Assembly: GCF_900167445.1 (NCBI RefSeq)
Contig: NZ_FUZT01000011.1
Location: 142,195 to 206,194, forward strand
Direction of reading: 5' to 3'
Source: Maledivibacter halophilus
GTDB taxonomy: Bacteria; Bacillota; Clostridia; Peptostreptococcales; Caminicellaceae
Length of the DNA stretch: 64,000 nucleotides
Positions 34,749 to 42,157 of this stretch are shown here, piece by piece (position 1 is the first letter of the stretch; every line of letters starts with the position of its first letter). The notes beneath the pieces are model-generated. The model was not told where the DNA came from and did no database searches. It saw only the letters and a list, made by a program, of their open reading frames with translations. A program made the position numbers and the translations under genes.

Positions 34749-35633
34749 TTATTCATAAACTTTTTGCTCAAGATTGCTAAATGTATATCTATTGGATGGC
34801 CCAATTAAGTCAATATAATCTGAAACAAATTTATAAACTGCATTTTCTACGGATATACTTATTTCAAGAAAATCTGCTTTTGGATTTTCTTTTACTGTAT
34901 TTAGTATATTTTCCTTTGCCACCTTGAAAACATCTGTACAAACATTTATTTTATTTATTCCATTCTTTACAGCTTTTTTTACATTTTCATCTCCTGAACC
35001 GGATCCACCATGCATAACCAGGGGCATTTTCAATTTTTCCTTTATTTGGGCTAATCTTTCAAAATCTAATTTTGGAATATACCCTTCTGGATAACTACCA
35101 TGGGCAGTTCCAAAGGCAACAGCTAAGGCATCGACGCCGGTTCTATTGACAAAATCATATGCTTGCTCTACATTTGTAAGCAAATCAGCATTACCATAAT
35201 CCCCCGCATCGGCTTGTCCTACATGCCCCAACTCAGCCTCTACAGAAATTCCTTTTTGATGGGCTAAATCTACTACCAATTTAGTCCTTTTTATATTTTC
35301 TTCATAGGGTAATGATGAAGCATCAATCATTACATTGGTAAACCCATGTTGTATACATGAAATAATGGTATCTAAATCTGAACCATGGTCTAAATTCAAA
35401 GCAACTGGAACCTTTGCTTCTTCAGCCATTCTTTTTACCATAGGAGCCATATCCTCAGGATGGGCATGCTTTTTCATTTGACTAGGTCCCATTTGAACTA
35501 TTATTGGGGATTTCTTATCATTAGCAGCATTTATTACCGCCCTTACTATCTCTAAATTTATTGAGTTAACCGCCATTACAGCATAATTATCTCTATTTGC
35601 TGCATCTAAAATGGATTTCATTGTTGTTAACAT
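34749..35633 (-). CDS. Class II ketose-bisphosphate aldolase family protein (cassette 2)
   Basis: A 294-residue zinc aldolase with ALNLDHGSDLD, SVEAELGHVG, AFGTAHGSYPEGYIPKL and LVMHGGSGSGDENV. It resembles FbaA/IolJ-type enzymes. In a classical inositol pathway IolJ cleaves 5-dehydro-2-deoxygluconate 6-phosphate to DHAP and malonate semialdehyde, and the iolB and iolC genes upstream support that role. The substrate-loop signature is shared with the cassette 1 aldolase. Confidence 0.87.
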   Translation of the reverse strand: MLTTMKSILDAANRDNYAVMAVNSINLEIVRAVINAANDKKSPIIVQMGPSQMKKHAHPEDMAPMVKRMAEEAKVPVALNLDHGSDLDTIISCIQHGFTNVMIDASSLPYEENIKRTKLVVDLAHQKGISVEAELGHVGQADAGDYGNADLLTNVEQAYDFVNRTGVDALAVAFGTAHGSYPEGYIPKLDFERLAQIKEKLKMPLVMHGGSGSGDENVKKAVKNGINKINVCTDVFKVAKENILNTVKENPKADFLEISISVENAVYKFVSDYIDLIGPSNRYTFSNLEQKVYE

Positions 35634-35651
35634 TATAACTCTCCTTTATAC

Positions 35652-36710
35652 TTATAAAATGTCTACTTCTATATCTAAATCTTCTATTTCTTCTTCTTTT
35701 GCATCCTCATTAACATTACTTCTTCTCAAAATACTATATACAAAACCTGTTGTTAAGGACCCAGCCGTTAAAGCTATCAAAAATCCTAAGGGATTGGTCA
35801 TAAGAGGAACTACAAATATTCCACCATGGGTAGCCATAGATTCAACTCCTAAGGTCATAGTTAATCCTCCTGCTATTCCTGATCCAACCATACAGGATAT
35901 AATAACTCTCAATGGATCCGCTGCAACAAAGGGCAATACACCTTCTGTTATATATGAGAATCCCATGGGAATAGCTGCTATAGCTGACTTCTTTTCAGTC
36001 TCATTAAATTTCTTTCTGCCAAATACTAATACTGATAGTGCAATACCTATAGGAGGTACCATTCCACCTATTATTTTTGTAGCAGTAGGTGCAAATATTC
36101 CATCTGCATTAAGACCATTAGAAAAGGCACAAGCAGTTTTATTTATTGGACCACCCATATCAATAGCCATTAAAGCTCCTAATATTGCCCCAAATAAAAA
36201 TCTTGATGATCCCTGTAATCCTTGCAGAAACCCTGTAATTCCTTGAGTTAACCAAATTATTGGTGGGGAAATTAATAAATAAAATAATAGTCCAATTACT
36301 ATTGTTGATACGAAGGGTATTATAAGTACCCCCATCAAACTTCTAATCATGCTTGGTATATTTAATGTCTTTATCCACTGAATAAAATATCCTAATATTA
36401 AAGCAACAAGCATTCCTCCAAGGAATCCAGCCTTAAGCTGAACCGATAAATAACCAAGGGCCAGCCCGGGTGCAATACCTGACTTATCACAAATAGAATA
36501 AGCAATACCTGCAGTTAAAATTGGAACCGCAAACTGCATTGAATAACTTCCAATTAAGTTTATTATCCATGGTATAGTATTCTCTGCTTGACCTACATTA
36601 GCGCCACCAAATACCCTTGCAGCAGCCATCAACAATCCACCAGCAACTATAGCAGGAATCATATAGGATATTCCTGTCATTATATGCTTTTTAATGTTTA
36701 AATTCTTCAT
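35652..36710 (-). CDS. PTS fructose-family EIIC
   Basis: A 352-residue membrane protein with about 8-10 helices and the EIIC-Fru patterns LMTGISYMIPAIVAGGLLMA near the start and GGPINKTACAFSNGL in the middle. The ATG at 36708-36710 is preferred because GGGGTGA lies just upstream; an earlier ATG would overlap the EIIB gene. With separate EIIB and EIIA genes it makes a three-protein permease that would deliver a phosphorylated sugar. Confidence 0.9.
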   Translation of the reverse strand: MKNLNIKKHIMTGISYMIPAIVAGGLLMAAARVFGGANVGQAENTIPWIINLIGSYSMQFAVPILTAGIAYSICDKSGIAPGLALGYLSVQLKAGFLGGMLVALILGYFIQWIKTLNIPSMIRSLMGVLIIPFVSTIVIGLLFYLLISPPIIWLTQGITGFLQGLQGSSRFLFGAILGALMAIDMGGPINKTACAFSNGLNADGIFAPTATKIIGGMVPPIGIALSVLVFGRKKFNETEKKSAIAAIPMGFSYITEGVLPFVAADPLRVIISCMVGSGIAGGLTMTLGVESMATHGGIFVVPLMTNPLGFLIALTAGSLTTGFVYSILRRSNVNEDAKEEEIEDLDIEVDIL

Positions 36711-36741
36711 AAGTTCACCCCTAACAGTATTATTTACAGTA

Positions 36742-37053
36742 CTATTTATTGATTTTTTTAGCAACAGTATTAATTAATGACTTTGGAGATTTCATAACTG
36801 TCTTTATTGGCACTTCTACCACCGGTTTACCTTTAAATCTTTCTTTTCCTTTAATCTTTGTATCGGCTGCAATTATAACTGCATCGGCTTCTTTTATGTC
36901 TTCTTCTGTTAAAGCATCTTCAATTCCGCCTGTACCTTGAGCTTCAATCTTTATCTCATGACCGAGCTCCTTAGCTGAATCCTCTAATTTCTCCTTAGCA
37001 ATAAAAGTATGAGCTATTCCTGTCATACAGCGTGTAACACCTACAATTTTCAT
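36742..37053 (-). CDS. PTS fructose-family EIIB
   Basis: A 103-residue phosphocarrier beginning MKIVGVTRCMTGIAHTFIA. The phosphorylated cysteine is in TRCMTGIAHT (usual form TACPTGIAHT). The domain is complete and free-standing. It takes phosphate from the EIIA encoded next to it. Confidence 0.92.
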   Translation of the reverse strand: MKIVGVTRCMTGIAHTFIAKEKLEDSAKELGHEIKIEAQGTGGIEDALTEEDIKEADAVIIAADTKIKGKERFKGKPVVEVPIKTVMKSPKSLINTVAKKINK

Positions 37054-37129
37054 ATTTTTCCTCCCTTTCTTTTTTAAATCTGTTAAAATATAAATTATTT
37101 ATTATATGGCTATGGCAAAGATAAAGGTT

Positions 37130-37579
37130 CTATTTAAATACTTGTAATATATCAGCAAATGTTTTAGCTTCCTTCAAAGCTTTTATATTTTCCTTCTTGG
37201 CTAATCTTCTTGCAAGAGAAGATAATAATTTCAGGTGAGGATTACCCTCAACATTTCCTTTACTAACAGCAAATAAAAATATTAAATTTACATCCTTTCC
37301 ATCTATGGTCTCCCACTTAATAGGTTTATTAAGCTTACCAATGGCTATACCAATCTTCTTAACACTTTCAGATTGCCCATGGGGAATAGCAACTCCTTCA
37401 CCTATTCCAGTCAAATCTAAAGATTCTCTATAATATATATCCTTTAAAAACATATCCAAATTCTCTATATAACCTGCATCTTTAAGCTTTTTTGACAAAT
37501 ATTTCAATGCTTCATCTTTATTTTGGGCTTCCATATTCAAATCTACTACTGCACTATCTAGAACATTTGCAATTTCCAT
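37130..37579 (-). CDS. PTS fructose-family EIIA
   Basis: A 149-residue EIIA with the active-site histidine in GIGEGVAIPHGQSE. The rest follows the EIIA-Fru/Mtl fold, with PHLKLLSSLARRL late in the protein. It lies 88 bp downstream of the iolC start-to-stop block and in the same direction. Confidence 0.92.
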   Translation of the reverse strand: MEIANVLDSAVVDLNMEAQNKDEALKYLSKKLKDAGYIENLDMFLKDIYYRESLDLTGIGEGVAIPHGQSESVKKIGIAIGKLNKPIKWETIDGKDVNLIFLFAVSKGNVEGNPHLKLLSSLARRLAKKENIKALKEAKTFADILQVFK

Positions 37580-37667
37580 ATAAATATCACCTCATATGAT
37601 TAAATTTAACCCCTATGTTTTTGCTACTTTAGAAAATTTAAAAAAGTATGAACAGCTTAATTCACTT

Positions 37668-38624
37668 CTATTTATTGGAGTTAATCAACTCTTCAATTTT
37701 TTCAACAGTCGGCATAGCATCCGATGAGCTATGTTGACTAACAACTATAGCTGCAGAGGCACTTCCATAATTCAATGCTTCATTAACCCCTTTATCTAAG
37801 GCATATAGAAAGGCCGATGCAAATGAATCACCAGCTCCAAAGGTTTTTAAAACTTTAACTCTATAGGCATTTGCTGAATATTTATTGCCCTTTTTATCAA
37901 AGGCATTTGATCCTTTAACACCGTGTTTAATGACAATTAATTCAGGTTTATATTTGAATAAATTATTTACTGTATCTAAGTCATCTCCATTTTCTGTATT
38001 TTCCAATATATTGAATTCATCTCTGGTTCCAATTATAATATCTGATCTTTTGGCAACCAATTTATAGTATATAGATGCTTCTAATTCATTAGTCCATGTA
38101 TAAGGTCTATAGTCCAGTTCAAAAGCAATTTTCACTCCATTACTTTCAGCTATTTCTAAGGATCTCAAAACTGCCTCCCTGGATGGACTCATTGATAAAG
38201 CTGTTCCTGAAATAAGCAGCATTTTGGAGCTTTTAATATATTCCTCATGGATTTCCTCAGGTCTTAAAAACAAATCCGCAACATTATCACGATACATTAA
38301 TATACTGCATTCAGTAGGGCTTTTTATTTCCGTAAAAGTGAGACCAATCTTATGTCCTTCATTATCAAATACAATATTTGACACATCTACTCCAACGTGG
38401 TTCATATAATCTTTTACATATCTTCCATGCTGATCATCGGAAACTTTCCCTATAAATCCTACTTTTTGTCCAAGTTTTGCACTGCCTATAGCTATATTGG
38501 CCGGTGAGCCTCCAACATACTTAGAAAAGGAATTGGTTTCTTCCATTGGTCTATTTATTTCTGCGGCATTTAAATCAACAGCTGCTCTTCCTATACAAAT
38601 CAAATCATATTTTTTATTATCCAT
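37668..38624 (-). CDS. iolC: 5-dehydro-2-deoxygluconokinase
   Basis: A 318-residue PfkB-family kinase. It has IGRAAVDLNAAEINRPMEE, the sugar-binding FSKYVGGSPANIAIGSAKLG, FELDYRPYTW, and the C-terminal ATP/anion-hole motif TFGAGDSFASAFLY. All match IolC of inositol users closely. It phosphorylates 5-dehydro-2-deoxygluconate. It follows iolB by 6 bases. The upstream inositol genes iolG, iolE and iolD are not in this operon. Confidence 0.92.
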   Translation of the reverse strand: MDNKKYDLICIGRAAVDLNAAEINRPMEETNSFSKYVGGSPANIAIGSAKLGQKVGFIGKVSDDQHGRYVKDYMNHVGVDVSNIVFDNEGHKIGLTFTEIKSPTECSILMYRDNVADLFLRPEEIHEEYIKSSKMLLISGTALSMSPSREAVLRSLEIAESNGVKIAFELDYRPYTWTNELEASIYYKLVAKRSDIIIGTRDEFNILENTENGDDLDTVNNLFKYKPELIVIKHGVKGSNAFDKKGNKYSANAYRVKVLKTFGAGDSFASAFLYALDKGVNEALNYGSASAAIVVSQHSSSDAMPTVEKIEELINSNK

Positions 38625-38630
38625 ATTTAG

Positions 38631-39446
38631 CTACCTCCTATCTAAAATCCATTCATGATCAGGGTCATTATGGAATACCCACTTTTTAATCGGTCCTGCC
38701 ATAACATTCAAATAATAGCTATTGTAGCCATCAGGAACGCCAACTGGATGATATCCCTTAGGAGCACAAACACAATCACCATTTTCCACCGCCATAGTTT
38801 CATCAATAAGCCTATCATCTGTATATATTCTTTGGAAAACAAAACCTTGAGACTTATCTATTTCGTGATAATATATTTCTTCTAAATTTGTTTCATATGG
38901 CAAATTGTTCTCATCATGCTTATGAGGAGGATAGCTTGACCAATTGGCACTATCTGTGAAAACCTCTACAACTAACAAAGACTGGGATATGTCACTATTA
39001 TCGGGCAATATATTATGTACTAATCTTTTATTCATATACTTTCCTCTGTTCTCAATAGTATTATCAGAAGCTTTAATCAATGTAGTTGGCCTATCATCAT
39101 CAGATTTTGCATAACAAAGAAGCACCTTACAATCGGTTTCTGCTTCTATTGCAAACTTTTTCCCATTAGATATGTATACGCTGTCGGTAGGTTTCTTATC
39201 AAACACACTATTTCGTTTCCCTATATTCTTAAAAACATTATCCCCTTCTTTTACTGTAACCTTTCCAGTTAAAACTACTATACAAAGTTCAACCCCCTGG
39301 GTATTGTTTTTAAAATTACTTCCTTTAAGTAATTTTAAAGTTTTTACTGCAGTATACTTCATTGGTGAATTCTCAAAATTGATATCTTGTAGTATATCTA
39401 TTGAGTTTTTTGTTATGTTCCGAGATTTGTAAAGTAAATTACTCAT
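38631..39446 (-). CDS. iolB: 5-deoxy-glucuronate isomerase
   Basis: A 271-residue bicupin, the same length as Bacillus IolB. Diagnostic stretches are ENRGKYMNKRLVHNILPD, SSYPPHKHDENNLP (metal His), EEIYYHEIDKSQGFVFQR and YHPVGVPDGYNSYYLNVMAG. It converts 5-deoxy-glucuronate to 5-dehydro-2-deoxygluconate. It is the first gene of cassette 2, behind a consensus promoter. Confidence 0.93.
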   Translation of the reverse strand: MSNLLYKSRNITKNSIDILQDINFENSPMKYTAVKTLKLLKGSNFKNNTQGVELCIVVLTGKVTVKEGDNVFKNIGKRNSVFDKKPTDSVYISNGKKFAIEAETDCKVLLCYAKSDDDRPTTLIKASDNTIENRGKYMNKRLVHNILPDNSDISQSLLVVEVFTDSANWSSYPPHKHDENNLPYETNLEEIYYHEIDKSQGFVFQRIYTDDRLIDETMAVENGDCVCAPKGYHPVGVPDGYNSYYLNVMAGPIKKWVFHNDPDHEWILDRR

Positions 39447-39537
39447 AATTTCTCCTTTCTATTACTTAATTATTTGAAGTTCAATAACTCTATTGAGTTT
39501 AATATTAGTTAATTAAACCATTAGAAAAACTTTTTGT

Positions 39538-39656
39538 AAATTTACCCATATTTTGTTGATCATTTTGGGTAAATTGGGTAATTCTTAATTGTATTATAAT
39601 TAATTGTTGGTAAATTGTCAATAAATTTTATACAAATTTGCCAAAATGGTAATTTA
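39538..39656. promoter_or_regulatory. Repeated GGTAAATT-type operator sites between iolB and the IolR-like gene
   Basis: Copies of (g)ggtaaatt or close variants lie at 39568-39576, 39576-39584, 39609-39616 and 39649-39656, all on the plus strand. An inverted copy aatttaccca at about 39539-39548 pairs with tgggtaaatt. They surround and overlap the minus-strand promoter, as expected for binding by the divergent DeoR/IolR-like repressor. Confidence 0.55.
39593..39621 (-). promoter_or_regulatory. Consensus sigma-70-type promoter of cassette 2
   Basis: Minus strand TTGACA (39616-39621), 17-bp spacer, TATAAT (39593-39598). Both hexamers are perfect matches to consensus. It lies about 150 bp upstream of iolB, inside the cluster of putative repressor sites, so the default state would be strong expression unless repressed. 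Confidence 0.8.
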
Positions 39657-39777
39657 ATGTTATTATAAATTTAATATATATATAATTATGCTATATAGAC
39701 TATATTTTAATAACTAGAATCTTTTAATTTAAAACCTACTAAATCGTAAAGCTTTGGAGGTGTTTTGGAGGTAATAT

Positions 39778-40533
39778 ATGAAAAATACAAGATTAAAAAA
39801 AATAGAATCTTTCCTAAAAGAAAAAGAAACTTCTACTGTTCAAGAATTATGTGAGGTTTTTAACGTTTCAGTAAATACCATTAGACGGGATATAGCCGAA
39901 TTGACTGAAAAAGGAACCGTAAATAAATTTTACGGTGGAGTTTCATACAATAAAACAAAATATTCAACCTACGAAAATAGGTCTACTCAAAACAAATCTA
40001 TAAAGGATAGAATTTCTGAACTGGCGGCTAAAAATATAAAGGAAGATGAAATAATTTATATTGACTCAGGAACAACTACTGCCAATATACTTACACACTT
40101 AGACTCTAATATACGACTTACTGTTATCACAAATAGTTTGGATATAATAACCCATGCAAGTAAAATGCCAAATGTAGAGCTTTATATTATAGGATATAAA
40201 TATCGTTCAATTTCTAGATCATTTATAGGTACACTTGATAATAATAAAGTGTTAAATTTCAATATAAATAAAGCCTTTATGTCCGTCAGTGGAATATCTA
40301 TTTCTGAAGGATTGACTAATTCTGACTATTCGGAAACCGAAATAAAACATTCTATATGCAATATTGCAAATGAAATATTTGTTCTAGCTGATTCAACTAA
40401 AATAAATAAATCAGCTTTATTAACATACTGTGATCTTGAAGGAATAGATGCTATTTTCACAGATAAAAATTCAGATACTAATTTTAATAATTTTTGTGAA
40501 AAACATAATATTAAGATATTGATTTGTGATTAA
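39778..40533 (+). CDS. DeoR-family repressor, IolR-like
   Basis: A 251-residue regulator, the size of Bacillus IolR. The N-terminal helix-turn-helix is TVQELCEVFNVSVNTIRRDI. The C-terminal sugar-sensor domain has YIDSGTTTANI, VITNSLDI, KAFMSVSGISISEGLTNSD and LADSTKINKSALLTY, all close to IolR. It is divergent from iolB and first on the plus strand, with a GGAGG-type site. It probably represses cassette 2 until a phosphorylated pathway intermediate binds. Confidence 0.87.
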   Translation: MKNTRLKKIESFLKEKETSTVQELCEVFNVSVNTIRRDIAELTEKGTVNKFYGGVSYNKTKYSTYENRSTQNKSIKDRISELAAKNIKEDEIIYIDSGTTTANILTHLDSNIRLTVITNSLDIITHASKMPNVELYIIGYKYRSISRSFIGTLDNNKVLNFNINKAFMSVSGISISEGLTNSDYSETEIKHSICNIANEIFVLADSTKINKSALLTYCDLEGIDAIFTDKNSDTNFNNFCEKHNIKILICD

Positions 40534-40639
40534 TTATAAACTATATTTTTTCAGGTATAAATAACTATAAATAACGTCAGAAAGTATTAATTGTCCTAAC
40601 TATTATATTAATACTATTTAGTATAGCATAATAAAAATC

Positions 40640-40679
40640 CCCTATAGAATAGACTTTTTCCATTGTCTATTCTATAGGG
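40640..40679. terminator. Terminator of the IolR-like gene
   Basis: A perfect 15-bp stem: ccctatagaatagac (40640-40654) with gtctattctataggg (40665-40679). It lies about 105 bp after the stop. An A-rich tail follows on the plus strand and a T-run on the minus strand, so it may also stop transcripts from the right. Confidence 0.65.
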
Positions 40680-40698
40680 TAAAAATAAAAAAACAAAC

Positions 40699-40899
40699 TT
40701 ATAAAACAGAAGGAAGAAACAGTTTTGTGCTCTTAATAGCAATCGTTGTGGCAATACAGCCTATGAGAGAAGAAAATGAAATACCAACATGCCCATTTGA
40801 AATTGTCAGGACTTGTTTGATAATCAAATCTGACATAATTGCAGCTGCAACATAATTGAAATATAAACATAGGGTTGGATTCATTTTTCGCCCTACCAT
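40699..40899 (-). pseudogene. Small membrane-protein remnant, unrecognised
   Basis: 66 codons from MVGRKMNPTLCLYFNYVAA to the C-terminus, with two hydrophobic segments (about 10-30 and 40-60). It has no ribosome binding site, and the frame runs open for some distance upstream without a start. It looks like the C-terminal end of a decayed membrane protein, though a short intact gene cannot be excluded. Confidence 0.3.
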
Positions 40900-41237
40900 T
40901 ATTTTTACACCAATGATTCGTGATAAACGGGAAACGCTAAGTCTAATCCAAATATTTGAGGATCAAATAAATGGTACCAGGGACCTTTCATTTAATCTCT
41001 TTCATAGTATCACCTTTTCTATTTCAAGAAAATTCAATCCCTTTTAGTATCTACTTCTGCAAATTTATTACAACCTCTCCATACAAAGATGATAGTCTTT
41101 AAATATTCTCAACCTACTAATTATTATCATTTCCTAATAATAATCTCAGCAGTATATAAGTGTTTCTAATGTGCATTTTCAAATTACTTGAAGTATCATT
41201 GATGTTTATATATACTGAAAAGCATGGAGGTGAATTT

Positions 41238-42062
41238 ATGCTTAGTATAGGTGATTTTTCAAAGTTAACACATGTTTCAGTTCGCATGCTGCGTTACTAT
41301 GATGAACATGGCTTATTAAAGCCTGCCCATGTAGATAAGCATTCGGGATATCGCATGTATTCTGCTAAACAGGTGCCTGAATTACAAAAAATAGTGCTAT
41401 TGCGTGATTTGAATTTTTCGGTTGTTGATATAAACAATCTGCTTAAAAATTGGAATGATAAATTTCTCGTTGAGCAACTAAATAATAAAATTTATGAAAC
41501 TGAACAGCGCATACGGGCAGAAAAAAAACGAATTAATAAAATCAAATCTGTAATCAATGATATACATAAAGACCAAATTGACATTCATTATAATATTACA
41601 ATAAAATCTATACCTAGCTATAATATCGTTTCATTACGAAAAAAACTACCTGATTATTCATATGAAGGAGAATTATGGTATGAATTAATAAATTTTATAA
41701 ATAGAGAACATATTGATATAGAAAGGCACAGCTATAATAATATCGCAATATATCATGATGAAGGGCATGTTGATGCCGATGCTGATGTTGAAGTAGCCTT
41801 CATTGTAAAAAAACCTTCAAAAAATATAGATCAATTTGTATTTAGAGAATTGGAAAGTGTTGATCAAATGGCTTGTATGATGGTGTATGGTTCATATGAG
41901 AAACTATCTACTGCTTACCAGAGCTTTATCTATTGGTTGGATGAACATAATGAATATAAAATGAAAGGAATAAGCAGACAAGTTACTATAATAGGGGAAA
42001 CAGATACTTCTAACCCGGATGACTATTTGACAGAAATTCAAATACCAGTACAAATAATATAA
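41238..42062 (+). CDS. MerR-family regulator with GyrI-like effector domain
   Basis: A 274-residue regulator. The N-terminal MerR helix-turn-helix is SIGDFSKLTHVSVRMLRYYDEHGLL, followed by a coiled coil (about 75-115) and a C-terminal GyrI-like small-molecule domain (about 125-270), as in BmrR-type multidrug sensors. The ATG at 41238-41240 has GGAGG 7 bases upstream and is preferred over an upstream ATG. It lies 95 bp before the transglutaminase-UvrA gene and in the same direction. The gap holds a classic MerR promoter, so it should activate the two genes that follow when it binds a drug. Confidence 0.9.
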   Translation: MLSIGDFSKLTHVSVRMLRYYDEHGLLKPAHVDKHSGYRMYSAKQVPELQKIVLLRDLNFSVVDINNLLKNWNDKFLVEQLNNKIYETEQRIRAEKKRINKIKSVINDIHKDQIDIHYNITIKSIPSYNIVSLRKKLPDYSYEGELWYELINFINREHIDIERHSYNNIAIYHDEGHVDADADVEVAFIVKKPSKNIDQFVFRELESVDQMACMMVYGSYEKLSTAYQSFIYWLDEHNEYKMKGISRQVTIIGETDTSNPDDYLTEIQIPVQII

Positions 42063-42100
42063 AACAATACTAACATATTTTAGAATAAAAAAATTACCTC

Positions 42101-42131
42101 TTGACCCTGACACCGTGTTAGGGTTTAATAT
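42101..42131 (+). promoter_or_regulatory. MerR-type promoter with 19-bp spacer and dyad operator
   Basis: TTGACC (42101-42106) and TAATAT (42126-42131) are separated by 19 bp. Within the spacer is the dyad accctgacac-c-gtgttagggt (42104-42124), 9 of 10 paired positions. Over-long spacers with a central dyad are the mark of promoters untwisted by MerR activators. It drives the fusion gene at 42158. Confidence 0.88.
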
Positions 42132-42157
42132 CAAATTCGATGGGAGGAATTTAAATT

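Larger units (their letters stand above)
40534..41237. other. Gap between iolR-like gene and MerR gene
   Basis: Holds the terminator at 40640-40679, a minus-strand membrane-protein remnant at 40699-40899, and AT-rich DNA upstream of the MerR gene. No other gene is evident. Confidence 0.5.

Noticed and set aside
35611..36246. Plus-strand open frame of 211 codons opposite the PTS EIIC gene
   Set aside because: It overlaps the EIIC gene in antisense; the hydrophobic EIIC sequence produces the long reverse frame. No family features were seen.
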